Positions 12,849 through 23,320 of a DNA stretch of 64,000 nt are shown here, one piece after another; the stretch's first letter is position 1; the number at the start of each line of letters is the position of its first letter. This stretch comes from Pseudomonas graminis. GTDB taxonomy: Bacteria; Pseudomonadota; Gammaproteobacteria; Pseudomonadales; Pseudomonadaceae. The translations under genes were made by a program, and so were the position numbers. Where the stretch lies: contig NZ_SOCR01000005.1 of the NCBI RefSeq assembly GCF_004364335.1, positions 372,001 through 436,000 of the forward strand, read 5' to 3'. Below the pieces are notes generated by a model. The model had not been told where the DNA came from. It saw only the letters and a program-made list of their open reading frames with translations, and searched no databases.

Positions 12849-14903
12849 TCAGCTCAACAAAGAGATGTCGGCAACGCCGAGGAACAGATTGCGCAGACGG
12901 GCAAGCAAGGCGTAACGGTTGGCTCGCACACTGGCGTCTTCCGCGTTGACCATCACTGCTTCGAAAAACGCATCCACAGGCTCGCGAAGTGCCGCGAGAC
13001 GCGTCAGCGCTTCGTTGTACTGACGGCTGGCGGACATCGGCGCTACGGCCTGATCTGCCTGCTGAATTGCCGAGTACAGCGAGAACTCGTTGGCGTTGTC
13101 GAAGTACTTCGGCTCGACGGTCTGGGCGATGCTGCCATCCGCCTTGCTCAGCAGATTGGAAACCCGCTTGTTCACGGCGGCCAGTGCTGCAGCCTCAGGC
13201 AATTTGCGGAAGGCCTGGACCGCCTGAACACGTTGATCGAAGTCCAGTGCCGAAGCGGGCTGCAAGGCGCGCACCGACAGGTAGACAGAAACGTCTACGC
13301 CTTCGTCTTCATAGCGCGCACGCAGACGATCGAAGATGAATTCGAGCACCTGCTCTGGCAGGCCAGCAGGTTTGATCTTCACACCAAACTGAGCAACGGC
13401 GAACTGCACGGTTTTGACCAGATCCAGGTCCAGCTTCTTCTCGATCAGGATGCGCAGGATGCCGAGCGCAGCCCGGCGCAAAGCGTACGGGTCTTTGCTC
13501 CCGGTCGGCAGCATGCCGATACCGAAGATACCCACGAGTGTGTCGAGCTTGTCGGCGATGGCGACAGCGGCGCCGGTCAACGTGCCTGGCAATTCAGCCC
13601 CAGCGCCGCGCGGCATGTATTGTTCGTTCAACGCCAGTGCGACGTCTTCGGGTTCGCCGTCGGCCAAGGCGTAGTAGTAGCCTGCAACGCCCTGCATCTC
13701 CGGGAACTCGCCAACCATCTCGGTCGCCAGGTCGCACTTGGACAGCAGGCCTGCCCGTGCGGCGCGCTGAGCATCGCCGCCAATGCGTGGCGCGATGAAC
13801 GCAGCGAGCTTGGAAACGCGCTCGGCCTTGTCGAACACCGTGCCCAACTGGGCCTGGAACACCACGTTCTGCAGACGCTGGTTGAACGTCTCCAGCTTTT
13901 GCTTCTTGTCCTGCTTGAAGAAGAACTCGGCGTCGGTGAGACGCGGGCGAACCACTTTCTCGTTGCCGTGGACGATCTGGGAAGGGTCCTTGCTGTCGAT
14001 GTTCGCGACAGTAATGAAGCGCGGCAGCAACTTGCCTTCGGCATCCAGCAGGCAGAAGTACTTCTGGTTGTCCTGCATCGTGGTGATGAGGGCTTCCTGC
14101 GGCACTTCAAGGAAACGCTCCTCGAACGAGCACACCAGCGGCACTGGCCATTCGACCAGCGCAGTCACTTCATCAAGCAATGCCGGCGGTACGATGGCGG
14201 TGCCTTCGTGTTGCGTGGCGAGCTCTTCGACGCGCTTGCTGATCAACTGACGACGCTCGTTGAAATCCGCAAGCACATGGGCCGCGCGCAAGTCGCTGGC
14301 GTAATTGGCCGGCGACGAGATGCGCACGCTGTCCGGATGATGGAAGCGATGGCCGCGGGACTCACGGCCGGACGTCTGGGCGAGAATGGTGCAGTCGACG
14401 ACTTGATCGCCAAACAGCATCACCAGCCACTGGGTCGGACGCACGAACTCTTCCTTGCGCGCGCCCCAGCGCATGCGCTTCGGAATCGGCAGGTCGTTGA
14501 GCGAATCTTCGATGATGGTCGGCAGCAGACTCAACGTTGGCTTGCCAGGGATGCTCTGGCTGTAGCGCAGCTTCGGGCCGCTCTGATCGATTTCACTCAG
14601 GTCCACGCCGCACTTCTTGGCGAAGCCCAAGGCAGCCTGGGTCGGATTGCCCTCGGCATCGAACGCCGCCTGACGTGGCGGGCCATCCAAGTTGACGCTG
14701 CGATCCGGCTGCTCGGTGGCGAGCTGAGTAATGAGCACGGCCAGGCGACGTGGCGCGGCATAGACCTGTTTGGCGGTATAGGTCAAACCGGCAGCCTGCA
14801 GGCCTTTTTCGATACCGGCCATGAACGCATCGGCCAGAGTATTCAATGCTTTGGGTGGCAGTTCTTCGGTGCCCAGTTCGACCAGAAAATCTTGAGCACT
14901 CAT
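12849..14903 (-). CDS. glyS: Glycyl-tRNA synthetase beta subunit
   Basis: GlyS is the large subunit of the alpha2beta2 glycyl-tRNA synthetase and contributes tRNA binding. The 684-residue length and the start [20 protein letters not shown] are typical. The internal HD-like region and C-terminal anticodon-binding part are intact. Its ATG overlaps the glyQ stop (ATGA), indicating translational coupling in the order glyQ-glyS. A long open frame on the opposite strand (13233-15041) is a codon-composition shadow. Confidence 0.98.
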   Translation of the reverse strand: MSAQDFLVELGTEELPPKALNTLADAFMAGIEKGLQAAGLTYTAKQVYAAPRRLAVLITQLATEQPDRSVNLDGPPRQAAFDAEGNPTQAALGFAKKCGVDLSEIDQSGPKLRYSQSIPGKPTLSLLPTIIEDSLNDLPIPKRMRWGARKEEFVRPTQWLVMLFGDQVVDCTILAQTSGRESRGHRFHHPDSVRISSPANYASDLRAAHVLADFNERRQLISKRVEELATQHEGTAIVPPALLDEVTALVEWPVPLVCSFEERFLEVPQEALITTMQDNQKYFCLLDAEGKLLPRFITVANIDSKDPSQIVHGNEKVVRPRLTDAEFFFKQDKKQKLETFNQRLQNVVFQAQLGTVFDKAERVSKLAAFIAPRIGGDAQRAARAGLLSKCDLATEMVGEFPEMQGVAGYYYALADGEPEDVALALNEQYMPRGAGAELPGTLTGAAVAIADKLDTLVGIFGIGMLPTGSKDPYALRRAALGILRILIEKKLDLDLVKTVQFAVAQFGVKIKPAGLPEQVLEFIFDRLRARYEDEGVDVSVYLSVRALQPASALDFDQRVQAVQAFRKLPEAAALAAVNKRVSNLLSKADGSIAQTVEPKYFDNANEFSLYSAIQQADQAVAPMSASRQYNEALTRLAALREPVDAFFEAVMVNAEDASVRANRYALLARLRNLFLGVADISLLS

Positions 14904-15847
14904 TGCGCAGCCTCCAGCTTGGCCAACACTTCATCGCGGATATCGGGCGCGGCCATCGGGAAGCCGAGCTTGGCCCGGGCCATCAGGTACGCCTGGGCCA
15001 CGGAGCGAGCCAGGGTGCGGACGCGCAGAATGTACTGCTGACGTGCCGTCACGGAAATCGCGCGACGGGCATCCAGCAAGTTAAAGGTGTGAGAGGCCTT
15101 GAGGACCATTTCATAGCTCGGCAGTGGCAGCTCGACTTCGATCAGGCGCACGGCTTCGCTTTCATAGAAATCGAACAGCTCGAACAGTTTGTCGACGTTG
15201 GCGTGCTCGAAGTTGTAGGTCGATTGCTCCACCTCGTTCTGATGGAACACGTCGCCGTAGGTGACTTTGCCAAACGGGCCGTCAGTCCAGACCAGGTCGT
15301 AGACCGACTCGACGCCCTGCAGGTACATCGCCAGACGCTCGAGGCCGTAGGTGATTTCGCCCGTGACCGGGTAGCATTCGATACCGCCGACTTGTTGGAA
15401 ATAGGTGAACTGCGACACTTCCATGCCGTTCAGCCAGATCTCCCAACCCAGGCCCCAGGCGCCGAGGGTGGGTGACTCCCAGTTGTCTTCGACAAAGCGG
15501 ACGTCGTGTACGAGCGGGTCAAGACCCACGTGCTTCAGCGAGCCAAGGTACAGCTCCTGAAAGTTGTCCGGGTTGGGCTTGAGGACAACCTGGAATTGAT
15601 AGTAGTGCTGCAGGCGATTCGGGTTCTCGCCATAACGGCCATCGGTAGGACGACGGCTCGGTTGCACGTAGGCGGCGTTCCAGGTTTCCGGGCCGATGGC
15701 GCGCAGAAACGTAGCAGTGTGGAAAGTGCCGGCGCCCACTTCCATATCGTAGGGCTGAAGTACCACACAACCTTGCTCAGCCCAGTATTGCTGGAGGGCG
15801 AGGATCAAGTCTTGGAAGGTACGCACGGCTGGCGTAGGCTGGCTCAC
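14900..15847 (-). CDS. glyQ: Glycyl-tRNA synthetase alpha subunit
   Basis: GlyQ is the class II catalytic subunit that activates glycine and charges tRNA-Gly. I start at GTG 15847, giving [27 protein letters not shown] and 315 residues, because AGGTGA lies seven bases upstream; the frame open to 15952 runs through the promoter and the divergent tag gene. The [19 protein letters not shown] segment and [18 protein letters not shown] motif 2 region are family hallmarks. It shares an 82-base divergent promoter region with tag. Confidence 0.97.
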   Translation of the reverse strand: MSQPTPAVRTFQDLILALQQYWAEQGCVVLQPYDMEVGAGTFHTATFLRAIGPETWNAAYVQPSRRPTDGRYGENPNRLQHYYQFQVVLKPNPDNFQELYLGSLKHVGLDPLVHDVRFVEDNWESPTLGAWGLGWEIWLNGMEVSQFTYFQQVGGIECYPVTGEITYGLERLAMYLQGVESVYDLVWTDGPFGKVTYGDVFHQNEVEQSTYNFEHANVDKLFELFDFYESEAVRLIEVELPLPSYEMVLKASHTFNLLDARRAISVTARQQYILRVRTLARSVAQAYLMARAKLGFPMAAPDIRDEVLAKLEAAQ

Positions 15848-15929
15848 GAAATTCACCTGTACTGGGGGGCTGCGATTTAAAGAGCGGGAGTATACCCGAT
15901 TCGGCCGCGCCTCCACCCTTGGGAGCCCT

Positions 15930-16502
15930 ATGCCACGCTGCTTTTGGTGCAACGAAGATCCGCTTTACATGGACTACCACGATCAAGAGTGGGGTATGCC
16001 GTTGCGCGATGCGCAGATGCTGTTCGAGTTCCTGTTGCTCGAAGGGTTCCAGGCCGGACTGTCGTGGATCACCATCCTGAAAAAGCGTGAGCGCTACCGT
16101 CAAGTGATGTTCGGCTTCGACGTCCAGCGCATTGCAGTGATCACCGATGCTGAAATCGAAGCGCTGATGCTGGAGCCCGGCATTGTGCGCAACCGTCTCA
16201 AGCTCAATGCCGCGCGCAGGAACGCTCTGGCCTGGTTGCGGCTTGAGGATCCGGTCGCGTTTGTCTGGTCCTTTGTCGGCGGCAAGCCGAAGGTCAATCA
16301 CTTCAAGGACCGCAGCGAAGTCCCGGCCATTACGCCAGAGGCCGAAGCGATGAGCAAAGCGTTGAAGAAATCCGGTTTCACCTTCGTCGGCCCTACTATC
16401 TGTTACGCCTACATGCAGGCCACCGGAATGGTGATGGACCATACGATTGACTGCGATCGATACGCTGAGCTGGTGGGTGATGTGAGTGAACGGCTCGCAT
16501 GA
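15930..16502 (+). CDS. tag: DNA-3-methyladenine glycosylase I
   Basis: Tag excises 3-methyladenine from alkylated DNA. The 190-residue protein starts [22 protein letters not shown]. The zinc-site residues C4, H17, H171 and C175 (HTIDC near the end) are all present, as is the helix-hairpin-helix region with the conserved [14 protein letters not shown]. It is divergent from glyQ and lies 39 bases upstream of the LpxL-type gene on the same strand. Confidence 0.96.
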   Translation: MPRCFWCNEDPLYMDYHDQEWGMPLRDAQMLFEFLLLEGFQAGLSWITILKKRERYRQVMFGFDVQRIAVITDAEIEALMLEPGIVRNRLKLNAARRNALAWLRLEDPVAFVWSFVGGKPKVNHFKDRSEVPAITPEAEAMSKALKKSGFTFVGPTICYAYMQATGMVMDHTIDCDRYAELVGDVSERLA

Positions 16503-16540
16503 ATGGTTACAATGGCCGCCTCATGTATTCGGGAGTGATC

Positions 16541-16549
16541 TGTGGATAA
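16541..16549 (-). other. Perfect DnaA box overlapping the htrB start codon
   Basis: TGTGGATAA at 16541-16549 is a perfect box on the minus strand. The htrB GTG start occupies 16542-16544, so the box covers the first codons. Function is speculative. Confidence 0.5.
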
Positions 16550-17429
16550 GTTCAAAGGCGCCTTGATGGTTGGGGCATTGCGCCTGTTTGCCCTGTTGCC
16601 GTGGCGCGCAGTGCAATGGGTCGGCACCTGCATTGGCTGGCTGATGTGGAAATTGCCTAACCGTTCTCGCGACGTCGCGCGCATCAACCTGTCCAAGTGC
16701 TTCCCCGAACTGAGCCCTGAAGAACTCGAAGCACTGGTCGGCCGCAGCCTGATGGACATCGGCAAGACCCTGACCGAAAGCGCCTGCGCGTGGATCTGGC
16801 CGGCGCAGAAGTCGATCAATCTGGTTCGCGAGGTCGAAGGGCTTCAGGTCTTGAAAGACGCCCTGGCGTCGGGCAAGGGCGTCGTCGGCATCACCAGCCA
16901 TCTGGGCAACTGGGAAGTGCTCAACCACTTCTATTGCAGTCAGTGCAAACCGATCATTTTCTACCGACCACCCAAGCTCAAGGCCGTGGACGATCTGCTG
17001 CGCAAGCAGCGCGTGCAGTTGGGTAACCGCGTTGCCGCGTCCACCAAGGAAGGCATTCTCAGCGTCATCAAGGAAGTGCGCAAAGGTGGCTCGGTCGGCA
17101 TTCCCGCAGACCCGGAGCCGGCAGAATCAGCAGGCATATTCGTGCCCTTCTGCGGGACAATGGCGCTGACCAGCAAGTTCGTGCCGAACATGCTGGCGGG
17201 CGGCAAAGCGGTAGGCGTGTTCCTCCACGCGATGCGTCTGGAGGATGGCTCTGGCTACAAAGTGATTCTCGAAGCCGCGCCGGAGGACATGTACAGCGCT
17301 GATACGGCAACGTCGGCAGCGGCCATGAGCAAGGTGGTTGAAAAGTACGTGCGGGCCTATCCAAGCCAATACATGTGGACCATGAAGCGCTTCAAGAAAC
17401 GCCCCGAAGGTGAGAAGCGCTGGTATTGA
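16542..17429 (+). CDS. htrB: Lipid A biosynthesis acyltransferase (LpxL/HtrB family)
   Basis: This inner-membrane acyltransferase adds a secondary acyl chain (usually laurate-type in Pseudomonas) to lipid A. The 295-residue protein has an N-terminal hydrophobic anchor (about 8-37) and the H-X4-E catalytic motif SHLGNWE with H120 and E125. The start is GTG 16542, with CGGGAGTGA upstream. Pseudomonas has two such enzymes; the neighbourhood matches the tag-linked copy (HtrB1 in P. aeruginosa). The chain position it acylates is inferred, not seen. Confidence 0.9.
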   Translation: MDKFKGALMVGALRLFALLPWRAVQWVGTCIGWLMWKLPNRSRDVARINLSKCFPELSPEELEALVGRSLMDIGKTLTESACAWIWPAQKSINLVREVEGLQVLKDALASGKGVVGITSHLGNWEVLNHFYCSQCKPIIFYRPPKLKAVDDLLRKQRVQLGNRVAASTKEGILSVIKEVRKGGSVGIPADPEPAESAGIFVPFCGTMALTSKFVPNMLAGGKAVGVFLHAMRLEDGSGYKVILEAAPEDMYSADTATSAAAMSKVVEKYVRAYPSQYMWTMKRFKKRPEGEKRWY

Positions 17430-17463
17430 TCAAACGCTGAGCCCCGCAGGCCCGCGATCAACT

Positions 17464-17550
17464 GTAGGAGCGCGCTTGCCCGCGATAAGTCGGTACATCC
17501 GACAGCGCTATGTCAGGCCTAGCATTTTTCGCGGGCAAGCGCGCTCCTAC
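17464..17550. repeat. REPIN 1 (inverted REP pair), htrB-trkA junction
   Basis: GTAGGAGCGCGCTTGCCCGC begins at 17464 and its inverted copy ends at 17550, with about 43 bases between the arms. This is the common Pseudomonas REP doublet. It sits between convergent genes and could help stop transcription. Confidence 0.92.
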
Positions 17551-17571
17551 GTTAAAGGCGTCTGCCCAGAG

Positions 17572-18945
17572 TCAGAAAAAGCTCAAACCCACTTGGAACA
17601 GTCGCTCCACGTCGCGGATGTATTTTTTATCCACAAGGAACATGACCACGTGATCGCCTGATTCGATCACCGTGTTGTCATGGGCGATGATCACCTGGTC
17701 GGCGCGGGTGATGGCGCCGATGGTCGTGCCGGGCGGCAAGTTGATGTGCATGATGGCTTTGCCAATCACCTTGCTGGATCTGGCATCGCCATGGGCGACA
17801 ATCTCGATGGCTTCCGCCGCGCCCCGACGCAATGAATGCACGCTGACGATATCGCCGCGCCGCACGTGGGCCAGCAACGTACCGATGGTGGCGAGCTGAG
17901 GGCTGACCGCGACATCAATCTCTCCCCCTTGCACCAAGTCGACATACGCCGGGTTGTTGATGATCGTCATCACCTTCTTCGCGCCGAGACGCTTGGCCAG
18001 CAACGACGACATGATGTTCGCCTCGTCGTCGTTGGTCAGTGCCAGGAACAGGTCGGCGTTGTCGATGTTCTCTTCCACAAGCAGGTCGCGATCGGAAGAG
18101 CTGCCTTGCAGGATCACCGTGTTGTTGAGCGTGTCAGAGAGGTGACGGCATCGGGCGGGATTCATTTCGATGATCTTGACCTGATAGCGGTTCTCGATGG
18201 CTTCCGCCAGCCGCTCGCCAATCTGACCGCCGCCAGCAATCACGATGCGCTTGTAGCTCTCATCCAGGCGACGCATCTCGCCCATCACGGCGCGAATATC
18301 CGCCTTGGCAGCGATGAAAAAGACCTCGTCGTCCGCCTCGATAACCGTATCGCCCTGAGGAATGATCGGACGGTCGCGACGGAAGATAGCTGCAACGCGG
18401 GTATCCACATTCGGCATGTGCGTGCGCAGTTGACGCAGTTGCTGTCCCACCAGAGGCCCGCCGTAGTACGCCTTGACCGCCACCATCTGGACCTTGCCGC
18501 CCGCGAAGTCGATGACTTGCAGCGCGCTGGGGTATTCGATGAGCCGCTTGATGTAATGCGTGACCACTTGCTCAGGGCTGATCAGCACGTCCACGGGAAT
18601 GGCGCCGTTGGCGAACAGGCCTGAGCGGGTCAGGTACGCCGACTCGCGAACACGGGCAATCTTGGTCGGGGTCTGGAACAGCGTGTACGTGACCTGACAG
18701 GCGACCATGTTGGTCTCGTCGCTGCTGGTCACCGCGACCAGCATGTCGGCGTCGTCGGCACCGGCCTGACGCAGCACGGTGGGGAATGAACCGCGACCAT
18801 GGACGGTGCGGATATCAAGGCGATCACCCAGGGCCCGCAAACGATCCTGATCGGTGTCCACGACGGTGATGTCATTGGCTTCGCTGGCCAAGTGCTCGGC
18901 CAGCGTACCGCCGACCTGCCCTGCGCCGAGAATGATGATCTTCAA
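17572..18945 (-). CDS. trkA: Trk system potassium uptake protein TrkA
   Basis: TrkA is the cytoplasmic NAD(H)-binding gating subunit of the Trk K+ uptake system. The 457 residues hold two RCK units, each with a Rossmann TrkA-N domain (GAGQVGG near 7-13; [11 protein letters not shown] near 240-250) and a TrkA-C domain. The start is an uncommon TTG at 18945 with AAGGAG upstream; the protein then begins [13 protein letters not shown]. In Pseudomonas it normally follows rsmB on the same strand, as here. A perfect DnaA box lies at 17627-17635 near its 3' end. Confidence 0.97.
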   Translation of the reverse strand: MKIIILGAGQVGGTLAEHLASEANDITVVDTDQDRLRALGDRLDIRTVHGRGSFPTVLRQAGADDADMLVAVTSSDETNMVACQVTYTLFQTPTKIARVRESAYLTRSGLFANGAIPVDVLISPEQVVTHYIKRLIEYPSALQVIDFAGGKVQMVAVKAYYGGPLVGQQLRQLRTHMPNVDTRVAAIFRRDRPIIPQGDTVIEADDEVFFIAAKADIRAVMGEMRRLDESYKRIVIAGGGQIGERLAEAIENRYQVKIIEMNPARCRHLSDTLNNTVILQGSSSDRDLLVEENIDNADLFLALTNDDEANIMSSLLAKRLGAKKVMTIINNPAYVDLVQGGEIDVAVSPQLATIGTLLAHVRRGDIVSVHSLRRGAAEAIEIVAHGDARSSKVIGKAIMHINLPPGTTIGAITRADQVIIAHDNTVIESGDHVVMFLVDKKYIRDVERLFQVGLSFF

Positions 18946-19012
18946 TCAGTCTCTCCTTGAAATGATGATCGGGTCAGATGCGTGGGCTGAAGACCTGCGG
19001 CGTTTTCGGACC

Positions 19013-19099
19013 GTAGGAGCCGGCTTGCTGGCGAACCTGCCAGATCAATCAGTAGCGAGATGACTGATCTGACCCATTCGCCAGCAAGCTGGCTCCCAC
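19013..19099. repeat. REPIN 2 (GTAGGAGCCGGC class), trkA-rsmB gap
   Basis: GTAGGAGCCGGCTTGCTGGC starts at 19013 and the inverted arm, ending GCTGGCTCCCAC, finishes at 19099. The arm sequence differs from the majority class. It lies between rsmB and trkA, which are on the same strand, so it sits inside a possible transcript. Confidence 0.9.
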
Positions 19100-19111
19100 A
19101 GGAGACAGGCA

Positions 19112-20434
19112 TCAGACCGACGCCGCAATCTTGATCAGTTTGGCGTAGTAAAAGCCGTCATGCCCGCCTTCCTGGGCCAGCAACTGACGGCCGTGGGGCT
19201 GTTTCAGACCAGGCGGTGGATTGCCTTGCTGCCCGGCGATGTCCAGCTCCCGTGCGCCCGACGTACGCGCCAGAAATGCAGCGATGACTTCGGTGTTTTC
19301 AGTCGGCAGGGTCGAACACGTGGCGTACAGCAAGATGCCGCCGACCTGCAGCGTCGGCCACAGCGCGTCGAGCAATTCGCCCTGCAGCGCGGCGAGGGCG
19401 GGAATGTCATCCGCCTGGCGGGTCAGCTTGATGTCGGGGTGGCGACGAATCACGCCAGTCGCCGAGCAAGGCGCGTCGAGCAGGATGCGCTGGAACGGTT
19501 TGCCGTCCCACCATAGATCGGTGGCGCGGGCGTCGGCGGCGATAAGTTCGGCACTCAGGCCCAGGCGATCCAGGTTCTCCTTGACCCGCACCATGCGCTT
19601 GGCTTCAAGATCCACTGCAACCACGCCCGCCAGGCCCGGTTGTACTTCCAGCAGATGGCAGGTCTTGCCGCCCGGCGCGCAACAGGCGTCCAGCACACGC
19701 TGACCCGGCGCCAACTCCAGCAAGTCGGCGGCCAGTTGTGCTGCCTCATCCTGAACGCTGATCCAGCCCTCGGCGAACCCCGGCAATGAGCGAACATCGC
19801 CCGGTTCGGTGAGCACGATGCCGTCTTGGCTGAACGTGCTCGACGTTGCGGCGATGCCTGCGTCCAGCAACAGTTGGAGGTACTGCTCGCGGGTTTTGTG
19901 CCGACGATTGACCCGCAAAATCATCGGCGGGTGGGCGTTGTTCGCCGCACAAATCGCCTCCCAATGCTCAGGCCACGCAGCTTTCAGCGCTTTTTGCAGC
20001 CAGCGTGGATGAGCGGTGCGCACCACCGGATCGTGTTCCAGCTCCGTCAGCAATGCCTCGCCTTCCCGTTGGGCTCGACGCAGAACGGCATTGAGCAACG
20101 CCTTTGCCCACGGCTTTTTCAGCTTGTCGGCGCAGCCCACGGTTTCGCCGATAGCGGCGTGGGCAGGGATGCGTGAATAGAACAGCTGATACAGGCCCAC
20201 CAGCAATAAAGCCTGCACGTCGTTATCGGCGGTTTTGAATGGTTTCTGGAGCAATTTGGTCGCCAGTGCGGACAACCTCGGCTCCCAGCGCGCAGTGCCA
20301 AAAGCCAAATCCTGGGTCAGGCCGCGGTCGCGGTCTTCAACCTTGTCCAGTTGGGTGGGCAAAGAGCTGTTCAGCGACGCCTTGCCACTCAGTACGGCAG
20401 CCAAGGCCTTGGCTGCGGCCAGACGCGGGTTCAT
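19112..20434 (-). CDS. rsmB: 16S rRNA (cytosine-967-C5)-methyltransferase
   Basis: RsmB methylates C967 of 16S rRNA using S-adenosylmethionine. The 440 residues contain an N-terminal NusB-like RNA-binding domain (about 1-140) and a Rossmann methyltransferase domain. The domain shows [25 protein letters not shown] and [11 protein letters not shown], which hold the two catalytic cysteines. The start codon overlaps the fmt stop (ATGA), so it is translated in the def-fmt-rsmB-trkA series. Confidence 0.97.
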   Translation of the reverse strand: MNPRLAAAKALAAVLSGKASLNSSLPTQLDKVEDRDRGLTQDLAFGTARWEPRLSALATKLLQKPFKTADNDVQALLLVGLYQLFYSRIPAHAAIGETVGCADKLKKPWAKALLNAVLRRAQREGEALLTELEHDPVVRTAHPRWLQKALKAAWPEHWEAICAANNAHPPMILRVNRRHKTREQYLQLLLDAGIAATSSTFSQDGIVLTEPGDVRSLPGFAEGWISVQDEAAQLAADLLELAPGQRVLDACCAPGGKTCHLLEVQPGLAGVVAVDLEAKRMVRVKENLDRLGLSAELIAADARATDLWWDGKPFQRILLDAPCSATGVIRRHPDIKLTRQADDIPALAALQGELLDALWPTLQVGGILLYATCSTLPTENTEVIAAFLARTSGARELDIAGQQGNPPPGLKQPHGRQLLAQEGGHDGFYYAKLIKIAASV

Positions 20435-21390
20435 TGCGTATCCACCGCTTGGCCGAGAACGGTGCCGACGGCGAACTTCTCGCGGCGGCTATTGAACAGG
20501 TCAGCGAAGCCCAGAGGTTTGCCGCCCGGGAGTTGCAGACGGGTCAGACGCAGTGCGCCACTCCCGCACGCGACCAGCAGGCCTTCTTTGCTCGCGTCGA
20601 TGATGCTGCCGGGCGTGCCCTCCCCGTCGGCGATCTGCGCGGCCAGCACTTTCAGCGCTTCGCCGTTGAGCGTGGTGTGGCAAATCGGCCATGGGTTAAA
20701 GGCGCGTACCAGCCGCTCCAGCTCAACCGCCGGGCGGGTCCAGTCGATGCGCGCCTCATCTTTGTTCAGTTTGTGCGCATACGTGGCGAGGCTGTCGTTC
20801 TGCACTTCGCCCACCAGCGTGCCGTCAGCCAGCCCGGCGATGGCTTGAGTCACCGCAGTCGGGCCGAGCTCGGCAAGACGATCGTGCAGCGTGCCGCCAG
20901 TGTCGTCGGCCGTGATCGGGGTCGTCACCTTGAGCAGCATCGGGCCGGTGTCCAGGCCCGCTTCCATGCGCATCACCGTCACGCCGCTTTCGGCATCGCC
21001 CGCTTGCACGGCGCGCTGAATCGGCGCAGCACCGCGCCAGCGTGGCAGCAACGAGGCGTGACTGTTGATGCAGCCCAGACGCGGAATATCCAGCACGGTC
21101 TGCGGCAGGATCAGGCCATAGGCGACCACGACCAGCAGGTCCGGCTGCAACGCAGCCAGCTCGGCCTGGGCTTCGGGTGCGCGCAAGGTCGGCGGCTGCA
21201 TGACAGGAATGTTGTGCTGGAGGGCCAGCTGCTTGACCGGGCTGGGCATCAGCTTCTGACCACGACCGGCCGGGCGATCTGGCTGGGTGTACACCGCAAT
21301 GACGTCGTGGGGACTGTCGAGCAGGGCTTTCAAATGCTCGGCGGCGAATTCCGGGGTGCCGGCAAACACGATGCGCAGTGGCTCAGTCAT
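20431..21390 (-). CDS. fmt: Methionyl-tRNA formyltransferase
   Basis: Fmt transfers a formyl group from 10-formyl-tetrahydrofolate to initiator Met-tRNA. The 319 residues show the N-terminal formyltransferase domain with N109, H111 ([17 protein letters not shown]) and D147 as catalytic residues, then an OB-fold C-terminal domain. It overlaps rsmB by four bases. def lies upstream on the same strand, separated by 132 bases containing a REPIN. Confidence 0.98.
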   Translation of the reverse strand: MTEPLRIVFAGTPEFAAEHLKALLDSPHDVIAVYTQPDRPAGRGQKLMPSPVKQLALQHNIPVMQPPTLRAPEAQAELAALQPDLLVVVAYGLILPQTVLDIPRLGCINSHASLLPRWRGAAPIQRAVQAGDAESGVTVMRMEAGLDTGPMLLKVTTPITADDTGGTLHDRLAELGPTAVTQAIAGLADGTLVGEVQNDSLATYAHKLNKDEARIDWTRPAVELERLVRAFNPWPICHTTLNGEALKVLAAQIADGEGTPGSIIDASKEGLLVACGSGALRLTRLQLPGGKPLGFADLFNSRREKFAVGTVLGQAVDTQ

Positions 21391-21412
21391 GGGCTTCTCT
21401 TGAAGTAAGACT

Positions 21413-21500
21413 GTAGAAACGCGCTTGCCCGCGATGGCGTGGTGTCAGCCGGCAAATGCGGCAGAGGACAGGTCGCTATCGCGGGCACGCGGGCTCCTAC
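21413..21500. repeat. REPIN 3 (degenerate), fmt-def gap
   Basis: The left arm reads GTAGAAACGCGCTTGCCCGC and the right arm ends GCGGGCTCCTAC, so both have drifted from the consensus. It separates def from fmt within the operon, which could reduce readthrough. Confidence 0.8.
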
Positions 21501-21522
21501 GGTAGAAAGGAGGATGGCTGGA

Positions 21523-22029
21523 TCAGGCGTTTTGCTTGTGAAGTTTTTCCAGCTTCTTCTTGATCCTGTCGCGCTTGAGATTGGACAGGTAATCAACGAA
21601 GAGCTTGCCATTCAGGTGGTCGCATTCGTGCTGGATGCACACGGCGAGCAGGCCCTCTGCGATGAATTCGTAGGGCTGGCCATCACGATCCAGCGCCTTG
21701 ACCTTGACCCGTTGCGGGCGATCCACGTTCTCGTAGAAACCCGGAACAGACAGGCAGCCTTCCTGGTACTGATCCATCTCGTCGGTCAGCGGCTCGATCT
21801 CGGGGTTGATGAACACCCGCGGCTCGCTGCGATCTTCAGAGAGATCCATCACCACCACGCGCTTGTGTACGTTAACCTGCGACGCGGCCAGACCGATGCC
21901 AGGTGCTTCGTACATGGTTTCAAACATGTCGTCGACCAACTGGCGAATGCTGTCGTCCACTTCAGCCACCGGCTTGGCGATGGTGCGCAGGCGCGAATCG
22001 GGAAATTCGAGGATGTTTAGAATGGCCAT
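21523..22029 (-). CDS. def: Peptide deformylase
   Basis: Def removes the N-formyl group from nascent proteins. I start at ATG 22029 ([21 protein letters not shown]), giving 168 residues; the 11-residue extension to 22062 is not family-like. All three motifs are present: GIGLAASQ (44-51), EGCLS with metal ligand C92, and QHECDHLNG with H134, E135 and H138. It is divergent from the LysM gene and heads the def-fmt-rsmB-trkA series. Confidence 0.98.
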   Translation of the reverse strand: MAILNILEFPDSRLRTIAKPVAEVDDSIRQLVDDMFETMYEAPGIGLAASQVNVHKRVVVMDLSEDRSEPRVFINPEIEPLTDEMDQYQEGCLSVPGFYENVDRPQRVKVKALDRDGQPYEFIAEGLLAVCIQHECDHLNGKLFVDYLSNLKRDRIKKKLEKLHKQNA

Positions 22030-22170
22030 ATACGTAAGGGATGCACTGTAGGGTAAAGTCAAAATCGGCTGCTAGGCTTGGGACGTCACAAGCTGCAGCC
22101 CTAGTAAAACCGGAAGTCTCGCAAGACTCAGCGTTTCACGCGAAGCCAACATGATAAAGGGATTCACCGC

Positions 22171-23196
22171 ATGAGGAAATCACTACTCGCCCTGCTGCTG
22201 TTGGCCGCGACCGGCCTTGTCCAGGCGCAAGTACAGCTCAGGGATGGCCATCCACAGAGTTACACCGTCGTCGCCGGTGACACACTCTGGGACATTTCCG
22301 GAAAATTTCTTAACCAGCCCTGGAAGTGGCCGCAGCTCTGGCGCGCCAATCCACAGGTTCACGACCCTGATCTGATCTACCCCGGTGACACGCTCAACCT
22401 GATTTACGTCGATGGTCAGCCACGCATCGTGGTCAATCGCGGCGAGTCCCGGGGCACCATCAAACTGTCCCCGCGTGTGCGCAGCACGCCGATTGCCGAG
22501 GCGATCCCGACCATTCCGCTGGGCGCAATCAATGCCTTTCTACTGAATAACCGAATCATCGATAACGCCAGCCAGTTTGAAGCCGCGCCCCATGTCGTGG
22601 CCGGCCCCGGCGAGCGGGTGCTCAGTGGGGCGGGTGATCGAATCTATGCGCGCGGACAGTTCGAGCCGAGCCATGTGTCGTACGGCATCTACCGCAAGGG
22701 CAAGACGTACGTCGATCCGGTCACTGGCGTGGTGCTGGGCATCAACGCCGATGACATCGGCAGCGGCGAAATCGTCGCCTCGGAAGGTGACGTGGCGACG
22801 TTGCAAATGCAGCGCTCCACCCAGGAAGTGCGCCTTGGCGACCGTCTGTTTGTCAGCGAAGAGCGCCGAATCAATTCCACCTTTGTCCCCAGCGAACCTC
22901 AGCAGCCGATTGACGGCAACATCATCGACGTACCGCGGGGCGTGACGCAGATCGGCGAATTCGACGTGGTCACCATCGATCGTGGCCGCCTTGATGGCTT
23001 GGCCGAAGGCAACGTGCTGGCCATCTACAAGACCGGTGAGACAGTGCGCGACCGGGTCAACGGTGATCAAGTGAAAATTCCCGACGAGCGTTCAGGGCTG
23101 TTGATGGTCTTCCGCACGTACGAGCGACTGAGCTACGGCATGGTGCTGCACGCAACCCGATCTCTGGCGGTGCAGGACAAAGTCCGCAATCCGTAA
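22171..23196 (+). CDS. LysM-domain periplasmic protein (TsaP-like)
   Basis: This secreted protein has a signal peptide (MRKSLLALLLLAATGLVQA, cleavage about 19/20) and one LysM peptidoglycan-binding domain at about 31-77 (YTVVAGDTLWDISGKF...). The long C-terminal part resembles the FlgT/TsaP C-terminal region. Homologues next to dprA and def in P. aeruginosa are called TsaP and associate with the type IV pilus secretin. That role is inferred from context and architecture. It is 341 residues and 124 bases upstream of dprA. Confidence 0.85.
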   Translation: MRKSLLALLLLAATGLVQAQVQLRDGHPQSYTVVAGDTLWDISGKFLNQPWKWPQLWRANPQVHDPDLIYPGDTLNLIYVDGQPRIVVNRGESRGTIKLSPRVRSTPIAEAIPTIPLGAINAFLLNNRIIDNASQFEAAPHVVAGPGERVLSGAGDRIYARGQFEPSHVSYGIYRKGKTYVDPVTGVVLGINADDIGSGEIVASEGDVATLQMQRSTQEVRLGDRLFVSEERRINSTFVPSEPQQPIDGNIIDVPRGVTQIGEFDVVTIDRGRLDGLAEGNVLAIYKTGETVRDRVNGDQVKIPDERSGLLMVFRTYERLSYGMVLHATRSLAVQDKVRNP

Positions 23197-23266
23197 TGCT
23201 ATGTATCAGCTCTAAATCACTTTTCTCCACCGGCATGCTTCACTTATCAAATTGTTGTTAACAGAC

Positions 23267-23275
23267 TTATCCACA
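23267..23275 (+). other. Perfect DnaA box upstream of dprA
   Basis: TTATCCACA lies 45 bases before the dprA ATG. A second perfect box lies inside dprA at 23884-23892. Possible DnaA control of dprA is speculative. Confidence 0.5.
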
Positions 23276-23320
23276 GCTTGGTTCATTGATTAAGGTGGAC
23301 CACGGATCAAGGAAGATCAC

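Noticed and set aside
13233..15041. 602-codon open frame on the plus strand
   Set aside because: It is antisense to glyS and glyQ, both well conserved. Long open antisense frames arise from GC-rich codon usage, and there is no ribosome site or recognisable domain.
20239..21408. 389-codon open frame on the plus strand
   Set aside because: Antisense to fmt and the start of rsmB, which are both certain.
22132..22147. CGTTTCACGCGAAGCC resembling a parS site
   Set aside because: Several mismatches to the Pseudomonas parS consensus and to the core palindrome; likely chance in the def-LysM gap.
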